Below, piece by piece: positions 45,938 through 55,003 of a DNA stretch of 64,000 bases. Within the stretch, counting starts at the first letter, position 1. The number at the start of each line of letters is the position of its first letter. The notes beneath the pieces were generated by a model. The model ran no database searches and was not told the origin of the DNA. It was given only the letters and a program-made list of their open reading frames with translations. A program made the translations under genes and the position numbers. Origin of the DNA: Pseudomonas sp. FP2309 (GTDB lineage: Bacteria; Pseudomonadota; Gammaproteobacteria; Pseudomonadales; Pseudomonadaceae). Location: positions 868,001-932,000 of the forward strand of contig NZ_CP117439.1 of NCBI RefSeq assembly GCF_030687575.1, given 5' to 3'.

Positions 45938-47521
45938 ATGACCCACCAGGCCGCCGAAGTCGCGAAACGCCGCACTTTCGCCATTATTTCCCACCCCGAT
46001 GCCGGTAAGACCACCATCACCGAGAAGCTGTTGCTGATGGGCAAGGCAATCGCAGTGGCCGGCACGGTGAAGTCGCGCAAATCCGACCGCCATGCGACAT
46101 CCGACTGGATGGAGATGGAAAAACAACGGGGTATCTCCATTACCACGTCGGTCATGCAATTCCCGTATCGCGACCACATGGTCAACCTGCTCGACACCCC
46201 AGGCCACGAAGACTTCTCCGAAGACACCTACCGCACCCTGACTGCGGTGGACTCGGCCTTGATGGTCCTCGACGGCGGTAAGGGCGTTGAGCCACGGACC
46301 ATCGCGCTGATGGACGTGTGCCGCCTGCGTGACACGCCGATCGTCAGCTTCATCAACAAACTCGACCGCGACATTCGCGACCCTATCGAGCTGTTGGATG
46401 AGATCGAAGCCGTCCTGAAGATCAAGGCCGCGCCGATCACCTGGCCGATTGGTTGCTACCGCGACTTCAAGGGCGTGTACCACCTGGCCGACGACTACAT
46501 CATTGTCTACACCGCCGGCCACGGGCATGAACGCACCGATGTGAAAATCATCGAGAAGCTCGACTCGGATGAAGCCCGCGCCCATCTGGGTGACGAGTAC
46601 GACCGTTTTGTCGACCAGTTGGAACTGGTGCAGGGTGCCTGCCATGAGTTCAACCAGCAGGAATTCCTCGACGGCCAACTGACCCCGGTGTTCTTCGGTA
46701 CCGCGTTGGGCAACTTCGGTGTCGACCACGTCCTCGATGCCGTGGTCGACTGGGCTCCGCGCCCGCTGGCGCGTGTGGCCAACGAACGTACGGTGGAGCC
46801 GGTCGAAGAAAAGTTCACCGGTTTCGTGTTCAAGATCCAGGCGAACATGGACCCCAAGCACCGCGACCGTATCGCGTTTATGCGTATCTGCTCCGGCCGC
46901 TACGAAAAGGGCATGAAGATGCGCCACGTGCGCACCGGCAAGGACGTGCGCATCGGCGATGCCCTGACGTTCTTCTCCTCCGAGCGTGAACAGCTCGAAG
47001 AAGCCTACGCCGGCGACATCATCGGCCTGCACAACCACGGCACCATCCAGATCGGCGACACCTTCACCGAAGGCGAGGCCCTGGGCTTTACCGGTATCCC
47101 GCACTTCGCCCCGGAGCTGTTCCGCCGCGTACGCCTGCGTGACCCGCTCAAGTCCAAACAATTGCGCCAGGGCTTGCAACAGTTGGCGGAAGAGGGCGCC
47201 ACCCAGGTGTTCTTCCCCGAGCGCAGCAACGACATCATCCTCGGCGCCGTCGGTGTGCTGCAGTTCGATGTGGTCGCCAGCCGCCTGAAAGAGGAATACA
47301 AGGTTGAATGCTCCTACGAGCCGATCACCGTGTACTCCGCGCGCTGGATCGATTGCAGCGATAAGAAGAAGTTGGAAGAGTTTTCCAACAAGGCCGTGGA
47401 AAACCTGGCGGTCGATGGTGGCGGTCACCTGACCTACCTGGCCCCGACACGGGTCAACCTGGCGCTGATGGAAGAGCGCTGGCCGGATGTGAAATTCCGT
47501 GCGACGCGCGAACACCACTGA
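45938..47521 (+). CDS. prfC: Peptide chain release factor 3 (RF3)
   Basis: A 527-residue translational GTPase that recycles RF1 and RF2. G1 motif SHPDAGKTT near residue 20, G2/G3 with RGISITTSV and DTPGHEDF, G4 NKLDRD. The RF3-specific C-terminal domain (about residues 290-527) follows. I chose the ATG at 45938, where the frame is open 23 codons further upstream. It is monocistronic and ends at a terminator. Confidence 0.97.
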   Translation: MTHQAAEVAKRRTFAIISHPDAGKTTITEKLLLMGKAIAVAGTVKSRKSDRHATSDWMEMEKQRGISITTSVMQFPYRDHMVNLLDTPGHEDFSEDTYRTLTAVDSALMVLDGGKGVEPRTIALMDVCRLRDTPIVSFINKLDRDIRDPIELLDEIEAVLKIKAAPITWPIGCYRDFKGVYHLADDYIIVYTAGHGHERTDVKIIEKLDSDEARAHLGDEYDRFVDQLELVQGACHEFNQQEFLDGQLTPVFFGTALGNFGVDHVLDAVVDWAPRPLARVANERTVEPVEEKFTGFVFKIQANMDPKHRDRIAFMRICSGRYEKGMKMRHVRTGKDVRIGDALTFFSSEREQLEEAYAGDIIGLHNHGTIQIGDTFTEGEALGFTGIPHFAPELFRRVRLRDPLKSKQLRQGLQQLAEEGATQVFFPERSNDIILGAVGVLQFDVVASRLKEEYKVECSYEPITVYSARWIDCSDKKKLEEFSNKAVENLAVDGGGHLTYLAPTRVNLALMEERWPDVKFRATREHH

Positions 47522-47540
47522 TTTCTGAGCGCGACTGAAC

Positions 47541-47578
47541 AAAAAAGTGGGAGGGGTGATCCCCTCCCACTTTTTTTT
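47541..47578 (+). terminator. Rho-independent terminator of prfC
   Basis: AAAAAAGTGGGAGGGG, short loop, CCCCTCCCACTTTTTTTT, 19 bp after the prfC stop. Confidence 0.93.
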
Positions 47579-47692
47579 GGTCTCAAGCAGCCATGGGATG
47601 GGTGCGAATCCGGTATCCAAGTCGCCAAAAAGAAAACCCCTCCCGCCAGGCTGATGCGCAACCTGACGGGAAGGGCTGTAGAACGCATTGAT

Positions 47693-47792
47693 CGTTCCCA
47701 CGCTCTGCGTGGGAATGCCTCTTGTGACGCTCTGCGTCACGCTTTGGACGCAGAGCGTCCCGTGCTGCATTCCCACGCAGAGCGTGGGAACG
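47693..47792. repeat. Composite inverted repeat (REP doublet)
   Basis: Two identical 26-bp arms in inverted orientation (CGTTCCCACGCTCTGCGTGGGAATGC at 47693-47718 begins it and its exact reverse complement ends at 47792). Each arm is itself a hairpin. Between them lie two smaller hairpins, GTGACG/CGTCAC (47724-47740) and GGACG/CGTCC (47746-47760). It lies between prfC and dppF and looks like a REP element of the P. fluorescens type. Confidence 0.85.
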
Positions 47793-47795
47793 AGA

Positions 47796-48767
47796 TCAGG
47801 CGACGAATTGCTCCGCGTAGTGGCAAGCCACCTGGCGGTTGTCCAAGGTGCGCAGTTGCGGCTCCTCGGTGCTGCAGCGTGCCGTCGCATACGGGCAGCG
47901 CTTGTGGAAAGCGCAACCGGGCGGCGGGTTCAGGGGGTTAGGCAACTCGCCGACGATTTTGATCTTCGGTTTGTTCGGATCCGGATGAATGGTCGGTGTC
48001 GCCGACAGCAGCGCCTGGGTATAGGGATGCAGCGGGCGGGCGTAGATGTCTTCCTTGGGGCCGACCTCAACCGGGCGGCCGAGGTACATCACCATCACGT
48101 CATCGGCGACGTGTTGCACCACCGCGAGGTTGTGGGAGATGAACACGTAGGCGGTGTTGAATTCCTGCTGCAAATCCATGAACAGGTTGAGCACCTGGGC
48201 CTGGATCGACACGTCGAGTGCCGAGGTGGGTTCGTCCGCCACCAGCACTTTAGGTTGCAGCATCATGGCGCGAGCCAGGGCGATGCGCTGGCGCTGGCCG
48301 CCGGAGAACATATGCGGGTAGCGCTGATAATGCTCGGGGCGCAGGCCCACTTGCTTCATCATTGCCTGCACTTTTTCGCGGCGTTCGGCGGCGGACAGGT
48401 TGGTGTTGATCAGCAGCGGCTCGCCGAGTTGGTCACCGACCTTTTGCCGTGGGTTCAACGAGGCGTACGGGCTTTGGAACACCATCTGCACGTCTTTGCG
48501 CAGTTGCTTGCGCTGGGCCTTGTCGGCGCCAGCCACTTCCTGGCCGGCGATTTTCAGCGAGCCGGAGGACGGTTCTTCGATCAGCGTCAGCGCACGGGCC
48601 AGGGTGGATTTGCCGCACCCGGATTCGCCGACGACCGCCAGGGTCTTGCCGGCTTCCAGTTCGAAGGACACGCCATTAAGCGCGCGCACCAAGGCGTGGC
48701 CCTTGAACAGGCCACGGGACACTTCGTAGTGACGGGTGAGGTCGCGGGCGGTAAGAACGACGGCCAT
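47796..48767 (-). CDS. dppF: Dipeptide ABC transporter ATP-binding protein DppF
   Basis: A 323-residue ABC ATPase with Walker A GESGCGKST, signature LSGGQ-like SGGQRQRIALA and Walker B. The C-terminal oligo_HPY domain (CAFHKRCPYA) marks it as a peptide transporter ATPase, with four Cys that bind an iron-sulfur cluster in some homologues. It forms a pair with DppD; the genes overlap by 1 nt. Confidence 0.93.
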   Translation of the reverse strand: MAVVLTARDLTRHYEVSRGLFKGHALVRALNGVSFELEAGKTLAVVGESGCGKSTLARALTLIEEPSSGSLKIAGQEVAGADKAQRKQLRKDVQMVFQSPYASLNPRQKVGDQLGEPLLINTNLSAAERREKVQAMMKQVGLRPEHYQRYPHMFSGGQRQRIALARAMMLQPKVLVADEPTSALDVSIQAQVLNLFMDLQQEFNTAYVFISHNLAVVQHVADDVMVMYLGRPVEVGPKEDIYARPLHPYTQALLSATPTIHPDPNKPKIKIVGELPNPLNPPPGCAFHKRCPYATARCSTEEPQLRTLDNRQVACHYAEQFVA

Positions 48768-49735
48768 TACGCCACCTCCTGGTTCAAGGGGTAGAAGCAG
48801 CGCGCGAGGCTGTTGGTTTTGGGATCAAGGCCGGGGCGCTGGGCACGGCAGGATTCCTGCACGTACGGGCAACGCGGCGACAGCAGGCAACCCTGCGGGC
48901 GGTCATAACGACCCGGCACGATGCCGGGCAGTGTGGCCAGACGCGTGGCGCCGAGGCTGTGTTCCGGGATCGCCTTGAGCAGCGCTTCGCTGTAAGGGTG
49001 TGCCGGAATATCGAACAGTTGCGGCACCTGGCCGACTTCCACGGCCTGGCCGGCGTACATCACGCACACGCGCTGGGCGGTTTCGGCCACCACCGCGAGG
49101 TCGTGGGTGATCAGCACCAGGCCCATGTTCTGCTCTTTTTGCAGAGCCAACAGCAGGTCCATGATCTGCGCCTGAATCGTGACGTCCAACGCGGTGGTCG
49201 GTTCATCGGCGATCAGCAGTTTCGGCTCGCCGGCAATGGCCATGGCGATTGCAACGCGTTGGCTCATGCCGCCGGACAGTTGGTGCGGGTAGGCGTCCAT
49301 ACGGCTGGCAGCGCCTGGGATTTCCACCTTTTCCAACAGTTCGATGGCACGCTTGCGCGCTTGCTTGCCGGACATTTTCAGGTGCAGGCGCAGCACTTCT
49401 TCAATCTGGAACCCCACGGTGTAGCTGGGGTTCAGCGCGGTCATCGGGTCCTGGAACACCATCGCCAGGTCTTTGCCGACGATCTGGCGGCGTTGGCGGT
49501 TGCTCAGCTTGAGCATGTCCTTGCCGTCGAAGTTCAGCGCGTCGGCGGTGACGATGCCGGGGTGCTCGATCAGGCCCATCAGCGCCATCATGGTCACGGA
49601 TTTACCCGAGCCCGACTCGCCAACGATCGCCAGCACTTCGCCTTTGTCGACAGAAATGTCGAGGCCATCGACCACCGGCACGGCGGTCTTGTCGCCGAAG
49701 CGAACATTGAGATTCTTGATTTCTAACAGTGACAT
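48767..49735 (-). CDS. dppD: Dipeptide ABC transporter ATP-binding protein DppD
   Basis: A 322-residue ABC ATPase: Walker [10 protein letters not shown], signature [11 protein letters not shown], Walker B LLIADEPT, and the C-terminal oligo_HPY motif ([10 protein letters not shown]). I chose the ATG at 49735 with GAGGAGATT upstream; the frame opens 15 codons earlier. It overlaps dppF by 1 nt. Confidence 0.93.
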   Translation of the reverse strand: MSLLEIKNLNVRFGDKTAVPVVDGLDISVDKGEVLAIVGESGSGKSVTMMALMGLIEHPGIVTADALNFDGKDMLKLSNRQRRQIVGKDLAMVFQDPMTALNPSYTVGFQIEEVLRLHLKMSGKQARKRAIELLEKVEIPGAASRMDAYPHQLSGGMSQRVAIAMAIAGEPKLLIADEPTTALDVTIQAQIMDLLLALQKEQNMGLVLITHDLAVVAETAQRVCVMYAGQAVEVGQVPQLFDIPAHPYSEALLKAIPEHSLGATRLATLPGIVPGRYDRPQGCLLSPRCPYVQESCRAQRPGLDPKTNSLARCFYPLNQEVA

Positions 49736-49745
49736 GGGAATCTCC

Positions 49746-50663
49746 TCAGGCGGCGTTCTTGAGTTTCGGGTCCAGCGCATCGCGCAAACCGTCGCCCATC
49801 AAGTTGATTGCCAGCACGCTGAGCAAAATGGTCAAACCAGGCAGGCTCACCACCCACCAGGCGCGTTCGATGTAGTCACGGGCCGATGCCAGCATGGTGC
49901 CCCACTCCGGGGTTGGCGGTTGTACGCCAAGGCCAAGGAAGCCCAGGGCCGCAGCATCAAGGATCGCCGAAGAGAAGCTCAGGGTGGCCTGGACAATCAG
50001 CGGCGCCATGCAGTTGGGCAGCACGGTGATGAACATCAGGCGTGGCAGGCCGGCACCGGCCAGGCGCGCGGCGGTCACGTAGTCGCGGTTCAGTTCGCCC
50101 ATCACCGCAGCACGGGTCAGACGCACGTAGGACGGCAGCGAGACGATCGCAATGGCGATCACGGTGTTGATCAGGCCAGGGCCGAGGATCGCGACGATGG
50201 CAACGGCCAGCAGCAGCGATGGCAGGGCCAGCATGATGTCCATCAGGCGCATGATGGTCGGGCCGAGCAGGCGCGGGAAGAACCCGGCGAACAGACCCAG
50301 CAGGATGCCCGGGATCAGCGACATCACCACCGACGACAAACCGATCAGCAACGACAGGCGTGAGCCCTGGATCAGGCGCGACAGCAGGTCACGGCCCAGC
50401 TCGTCGGTGCCGAGCAGGAACTGGATCTGCCCGCCTTCGAGCCACGACGGCGGGGTCAGCAGGAAGTCGCGGTACTGCTCGCTGGGGTTATGGGGGGCAA
50501 CCCACGGCGCGAAGATCGCGCAGAACACGATCAGCAACATGAACGCCAGGCCGGCAACCGCGCCTTTGTTCTTGGAGAAGGCTTGCCAGAATTCTTTGTA
50601 CGGGGACGGGTACAGCAGGCTTTGATCGACTGCTGACGCTTGTGTAGGTGTGGTCATAGTCAT
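49746..50663 (-). CDS. dppC: Dipeptide ABC transporter permease DppC
   Basis: A 305-residue permease of the OppC family with six helices. The N-terminal OppC_N helix ([22 protein letters not shown]) and the EAA loop ([18 protein letters not shown]) are clear. It starts MTMTTPT. It lies 4 bp downstream of dppB and 10 bp upstream of dppD. Confidence 0.93.
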   Translation of the reverse strand: MTMTTPTQASAVDQSLLYPSPYKEFWQAFSKNKGAVAGLAFMLLIVFCAIFAPWVAPHNPSEQYRDFLLTPPSWLEGGQIQFLLGTDELGRDLLSRLIQGSRLSLLIGLSSVVMSLIPGILLGLFAGFFPRLLGPTIMRLMDIMLALPSLLLAVAIVAILGPGLINTVIAIAIVSLPSYVRLTRAAVMGELNRDYVTAARLAGAGLPRLMFITVLPNCMAPLIVQATLSFSSAILDAAALGFLGLGVQPPTPEWGTMLASARDYIERAWWVVSLPGLTILLSVLAINLMGDGLRDALDPKLKNAA

Positions 50664-50667
50664 GATC

Positions 50668-51678
50668 TCAACGCTGGTGACGGATGCGGGGGTTGGCGAA
50701 GCCGTAGAGGATATCCACCACGAAGTTCACCAGGATCACCAGGCAGGCGATCAGCAGAATGCCGTTCTGCACCACCGGGTAGTCACGCGCGCCAATGGCT
50801 TCGATCAGCCATTTGCCGATGCCGGGCCACGAGAAGATGGTTTCGGTGAGGACCGCACCGGCCAACAGGGTGCCGACTTGCAGGCCGACCACGGTGAGCA
50901 CCGGGATCAGTGCGTTACGCAGGCCGTGTACGAACACCACGCGTGCCGGCGACAGGCCTTTGGCCTTGGCGGTGCGGATGTAGTCTTCGCGCAGCACTTC
51001 GAGCATGGATGAACGGGTCATCCGCGCAATCACCGCCAGCGGGATAGTGCCGAGCACGATGGCCGGCAGGATCAGGTGGTGCAGTGCGTCCCAGAATGCG
51101 TCCGGCTCGTCAGCCAGCAGGGTGTCGATCAGCATGAAGCCGGTGCGCGGCTCGATGTCGTAGAGCAGGTCGATGCGCCCGGAAACCGGGGTCCAGCCCA
51201 GGCTGACCGAGAAGAACATGATCAGGATCAGGCCCCACCAGAAGATCGGCATCGAGTACCCCGCCAGGGAGATACCCATCACCCCATGGTCGAACAGAGA
51301 TCCTCGCTTCAGGGCCGCGATCACCCCGGCCAACAGGCCCAGGATGCCGGCGAACAGCAGCGCGGCCATGGACAGTTCCAGGGTCGCGGGGAAGAGGGCG
51401 GTGAATTCGGTCCACACGCTGGTGCGCGTGCGCAGCGATTCGCCAAGGTCGCCTTGGGCGAGCTTGCCGACGTAATCCAGGTATTGCGCATACAGCGGCT
51501 TGTTAAGGCCGAGGCGTTCCATTGCCTGTGCGTGCATCTCGGGGTCGACGCGCCGCTCGCCCATCATCACTTCGACGGGGTCGCCAGGGATCATGCGTAT
51601 CAACGCAAACGTGAGCAACGTGATGCCGAAAAACGTGGGGATCAATAACCCCAGTCGGCGGGCAATAAAACTAAACAT
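50668..51678 (-). CDS. dppB: Dipeptide ABC transporter permease DppB
   Basis: A 336-residue permease of the OppB family, beginning MFSFIARRLGLLIPTFFGI. EAA loop: TAKAKGLSPARVVFVHG. It is the first translocator gene; a strong non-terminator hairpin (51714-51741) lies between it and the dppA gene upstream. Confidence 0.93.
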   Translation of the reverse strand: MFSFIARRLGLLIPTFFGITLLTFALIRMIPGDPVEVMMGERRVDPEMHAQAMERLGLNKPLYAQYLDYVGKLAQGDLGESLRTRTSVWTEFTALFPATLELSMAALLFAGILGLLAGVIAALKRGSLFDHGVMGISLAGYSMPIFWWGLILIMFFSVSLGWTPVSGRIDLLYDIEPRTGFMLIDTLLADEPDAFWDALHHLILPAIVLGTIPLAVIARMTRSSMLEVLREDYIRTAKAKGLSPARVVFVHGLRNALIPVLTVVGLQVGTLLAGAVLTETIFSWPGIGKWLIEAIGARDYPVVQNGILLIACLVILVNFVVDILYGFANPRIRHQR

Positions 51679-51713
51679 CTTGGTGTGTACCTCAATCAGC
51701 CGGTTAGGCAGGT

Positions 51714-51741
51714 TCGGCGCCGCCTCTGTGGGCGGCGCCGA
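51714..51741 (-). promoter_or_regulatory. Intercistronic hairpin between dppA1 and dppB
   Basis: Eleven perfect base pairs (TCGGCGCCGCC with GGCGGCGCCGA) around a 6-nt loop and no T-run. Placed just after the dppA stop, it is the kind of structure that protects the upstream mRNA and lowers translation of the next genes. Confidence 0.6.
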
Positions 51742-51754
51742 GCGTTTCTCTTAT

Positions 51755-53353
51755 TTACTTCACCTGGGTGGTGGCGAAGTTATTAGTGGTCAGAGGGCTT
51801 TGGGTATAACCCTCGACGTTTTTACGCATGGCGGTGAACATTTTCGGGTAAGCCATGGGAATCCATGGTTGGTCCTTGGCGAAAACATCCAGTGCTTGTT
51901 GATAGAGTGCGGCGCGTTCCTGGGGTTCAGCATCGGCACGCGCCTTGTCGATCAAGTCCTGAAACTCTTTGTTACACCAGCGTGCGTAGTTTTCGCCGTT
52001 TTTGGCAGCATCGCAACTCAGGTTTGGCGTGAGGAAGTTATCCGGGTCGCCGTTGTCACCGGCCCAGCCGGCAGACACCATGTCGTGCTCGCCGGCTTTG
52101 GCGCGCTTGAGCATTTCGCCCCATTCCATGACCTTGATGTTGACCTTCAGGCCGATCTGCGCCAGGTCCGCTTGCATGCGCTGGGCGCCAAGCATCGGGT
52201 TAGGGTTGGTCGGGCCGCCGCCGTTACGGGTGAACAGGGTGAACTCGGTGCCTTCCGGTACGCCGGCTTCCTTGAGCAGGGCACGGGCCTTGTCCAGGTC
52301 GCGCTCAGGGTTTTTCAGCTTATCGTTGAAGCCCAGCAGGGTCGGCGGATACGGGCCGGTGGCGTCGACCGCGTTGCCTTTGCCGTATAGGGACTCGTTA
52401 TAGCCTTTTTTGTCGAACGCGATGTTGATCGCGTGGCGCACCCGCGCGTCGCTCATGTACTTGTGGGTGGTGTTCAGGGCGGTATAGGCGGTGGTCATCG
52501 CCGCCAGTTCCGCGACTTTCAGGTTCGGGTCGGCCTTCATGCTCGGCACGTCATCGGGCTTGGGGTACAGCGCGATCTGGCACTCGTTGGCTTTGAGCTT
52601 CTGCAGGCGCACGTTGTTGTCGGTGGTAATCGCCAGGATCAGCGGATCGGCCGGCGGCTTGCCACGGAAGTACTCCGGGTTGGCCTTGAAGCGCACCTGG
52701 GCGTCTTTGGCGTAGCGGGTGAAGATAAACGGCCCGGTGCCGATCGGCTTGGCGTTCAAGTCATCGGTCTTGCCGGACTTGAGCAACTGATCGGCGTATT
52801 CGGCGGAGTGGATCGAGGAAAACGCCATGGCCAGGTCGGCCAGGAACGGTGCTTCAGGACGGGTCAGGGTAAAGACGACGGTGTGATCGTCGGTCTTGGT
52901 TACGCTCTTGAGCAGTTCCTTGAAGCCCATGCTTTCGAAGTACGGGTAGCCCACGTTGGACTTGTTGTGCCACGGGTGTTTCGGGTCCAACTGGCGCTGG
53001 AAGCTCCAAAGCACGTCGTCGGCATTCAGGTTGCGCGTGGGTTTGAAATAGTCGGTGGTGTGGAACTTGATGTCGTCACGCAGGTGAAAGGTGTAAGTCA
53101 GGCCATCGGCGCTGATCTCGGGCAGGTCTTTGGCCAGCGCGGGAACGACTTCGGTGGTGCCGGGCTTGAAGTCCACCAGACGGTTGAACATGGTTTCGGC
53201 GGCGGCGTCAGCGGTCACGGCCGTGGTGTACAGGACCGGGTCAAAACCTTCCGGGCTGGCTTCGGTGCAGACCACCAGTGGTTTGGCCGAAACGCCGATC
53301 GCCACGCTCAACAGCGCGGCAGCCATGGCGGCTTGTAGCGGGAGCATTTTCAT
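51755..53353 (-). CDS. dppA: Dipeptide-binding periplasmic protein DppA, paralogue 1
   Basis: A 532-residue SBP_bac_5 family protein with a signal peptide (PLQAAMAAALLSVAIGVSA). The family features CTEASPEGFDPVLYTT and the C-terminal YPKMFTAMRKNVEGYTQSP are present. It is the most divergent of the four binding proteins here (the others start CSEGSPAGFD or CSEASPAGFD). It is immediately upstream of dppBCDF, so it is the likely dedicated partner. Confidence 0.9.
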   Translation of the reverse strand: MKMLPLQAAMAAALLSVAIGVSAKPLVVCTEASPEGFDPVLYTTAVTADAAAETMFNRLVDFKPGTTEVVPALAKDLPEISADGLTYTFHLRDDIKFHTTDYFKPTRNLNADDVLWSFQRQLDPKHPWHNKSNVGYPYFESMGFKELLKSVTKTDDHTVVFTLTRPEAPFLADLAMAFSSIHSAEYADQLLKSGKTDDLNAKPIGTGPFIFTRYAKDAQVRFKANPEYFRGKPPADPLILAITTDNNVRLQKLKANECQIALYPKPDDVPSMKADPNLKVAELAAMTTAYTALNTTHKYMSDARVRHAINIAFDKKGYNESLYGKGNAVDATGPYPPTLLGFNDKLKNPERDLDKARALLKEAGVPEGTEFTLFTRNGGGPTNPNPMLGAQRMQADLAQIGLKVNIKVMEWGEMLKRAKAGEHDMVSAGWAGDNGDPDNFLTPNLSCDAAKNGENYARWCNKEFQDLIDKARADAEPQERAALYQQALDVFAKDQPWIPMAYPKMFTAMRKNVEGYTQSPLTTNNFATTQVK

Positions 53354-53393
53354 TCGGAACCCTCTGCAATCGATGGGACCAGTAAAAACGTAG

Positions 53394-53420
53394 ACGGCGG
53401 GCTCGTCCTGAGCCCGCCGT
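53394..53420 (-). terminator. Hairpin after the OprD-type porin gene
   Basis: ACGGCGGGCTC, loop GTCCT, GAGCCCGCCGT. It lies about 15 bp beyond the oprD stop. On the minus strand it is followed by CTACGTTTTTACT, so termination is only partial. Confidence 0.5.
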
Positions 53421-53434
53421 TTACCTGGCGCTAA

Positions 53435-54832
53435 TTAAAGAATGTTGAACGGGATGGTGGTGACCAGACGGAACTCTTTGATGTTGCCGTCAGCTTGTTG
53501 CGCGCTGGCGCGGTGAGTCACGTAGGTGCCACGGATGGTAGTGGCCTTGAGTGGGCCGCTCTGAATCGCGTAGGACGTACCAACGCCGTATTCCTGGTGT
53601 TTCTCGCCGTCCATCAGGCGCAGGTCGCTGCGGCTTTCACCCGCGGTACCGTAGGCGGTACCGTTGTAGTGAGTACCGTCGATGCCCCAGCCGCGAGCCG
53701 AGTAAACGTTGAACTTCAGGCCTGGCACACCGTATTCGGCCATGTTGATGCCGTAGGCGATCTGGAAGGACTTCTCGTTCGGGCTGTTGAAGTCAGAGGT
53801 CAGGGAGTTGGCCAGGTAGATGCCGTTGGTTTCGTGCAGGTAGTCGAAGTACTCGTCACCGTTCACTTCCTGGTACGAGAAGGTCAGGCTATGAGCCTGG
53901 TGGGTCAGACCCAGGGACAACGAGTACGTATCGTTGTCGATGTTGCCCATCTTCTTGCTGCCGGTGTCGGTGGTCTTGTAGTAGTTCAGGCCAGTGGTCA
54001 GTGCCAGGGTCTGTGCATCACCCAATTCGTGGGTGGCACCGAAGTAGTACTGGTTCCAGAAGTCTTCGACGTTAGCCGCGAACACGCTGGTCTTCAGGCT
54101 CTTGAACGGCTGGTAGTTGAAGCCCAGGGTTTTGACCTTGTCGGTTTCCTGGCCATTGCCGTACTCGGAACGGAATTTCGACAGGCTTTGTTCGGTACGC
54201 GGCGAAACGCGATCGAAGATACCGCCCTGGAACGACAGGTTGCTCAGCTCTTCGCTGTTGAAGCTCACACCCTCGAAGCTCGAAGGCAGGGCACGGTTGC
54301 CGATGGTGTCGACGATGCCGCTGCTGAAGTTCTGGCGACCGGCGGTCAAGGTGGTGTTCGAGACACGGAACTTCACGTTGGCCAGGCCCAGCTTGCTCCA
54401 CTGGTTAACGGCATCGCCGTCGGAGTCGGCCAGGGTACGGTTGGAGCCGTTCTTGATGTCACGCCGGCTGGCATCCAGCACGATGGCGTTGTAGGCGGCA
54501 ACTTCGGTCGCAACGCCAACGGTGCCTTGGGTAAAGCCTGAGGAATAGTTCAGGATGGTGCCTTGCACCCAGTTCTCGCGGCGCGAGTCCTGAAGGGTTT
54601 GATTATGTTTTGTATAGCTGAATTTTTGACCACGGAACCGTTGTTCGCTGGAGTACCAGTTACGCGTGGTACCGCCCAGGCTTTGACCGTCGATAAAGCC
54701 CTTGGCCTCGCTTTGCGCGCTGGTGCCGGCCAGTGTGGTCGGAACGAAGTCCTGGCTGGCGGGTTCAGCATAGGCGGTTGCCGTGATGCTGCTGATGGCC
54801 AGGGCCAGAAGCGCTTTGCTGCTCAGTTTCAT
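53435..54832 (-). CDS. OprD-family outer membrane porin (OpdP-type)
   Basis: A 465-residue porin with a signal peptide ending TATAYA, then the OprD fold of 18 strands. The typical segments FRGQKFSYTKHNQTLQDSRRENWVQG and GTTRNWYSSEQR are present. It is embedded among dipeptide genes; in P. aeruginosa OpdP sits at the same place and takes up glycine-glutamate dipeptides. I chose the ATG at 54832. A GCAAACGTTTGC palindrome lies about 84 bp upstream. Confidence 0.85.
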   Translation of the reverse strand: MKLSSKALLALAISSITATAYAEPASQDFVPTTLAGTSAQSEAKGFIDGQSLGGTTRNWYSSEQRFRGQKFSYTKHNQTLQDSRRENWVQGTILNYSSGFTQGTVGVATEVAAYNAIVLDASRRDIKNGSNRTLADSDGDAVNQWSKLGLANVKFRVSNTTLTAGRQNFSSGIVDTIGNRALPSSFEGVSFNSEELSNLSFQGGIFDRVSPRTEQSLSKFRSEYGNGQETDKVKTLGFNYQPFKSLKTSVFAANVEDFWNQYYFGATHELGDAQTLALTTGLNYYKTTDTGSKKMGNIDNDTYSLSLGLTHQAHSLTFSYQEVNGDEYFDYLHETNGIYLANSLTSDFNSPNEKSFQIAYGINMAEYGVPGLKFNVYSARGWGIDGTHYNGTAYGTAGESRSDLRLMDGEKHQEYGVGTSYAIQSGPLKATTIRGTYVTHRASAQQADGNIKEFRLVTTIPFNIL

Positions 54833-54915
54833 GTGTGAAGCTCCTTTGGTTCTCTTTTTAATGCCGGTCTTTTTTGGTGATCCGGCTATTGGGTGTGTAA
54901 CTCTTTTCAAGCTAT

Positions 54916-54927
54916 GCAAACGTTTGC
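54916..54927. promoter_or_regulatory. LacI/GalR-type operator-like palindrome upstream of the porin
   Basis: GCAAACGTTTGC, a perfect 12-bp palindrome with the central CG typical of LacI-family operators (PurR type), about 84 bp upstream of the porin start. Confidence 0.45.
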
Positions 54928-55003
54928 CGTAGGAAAAATCCTAATAAATGGCTGCGCGTTTGCTGGAGAGCCAACGTCGCTCTCCTGCAATCCGGTTATT
55001 TTC

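Noticed and set aside
45917..47890. A 657-codon minus-strand open frame across prfC and the following repeats
   Set aside because: Antisense to prfC and continues into the terminator and repeat element, so it cannot be a real gene.
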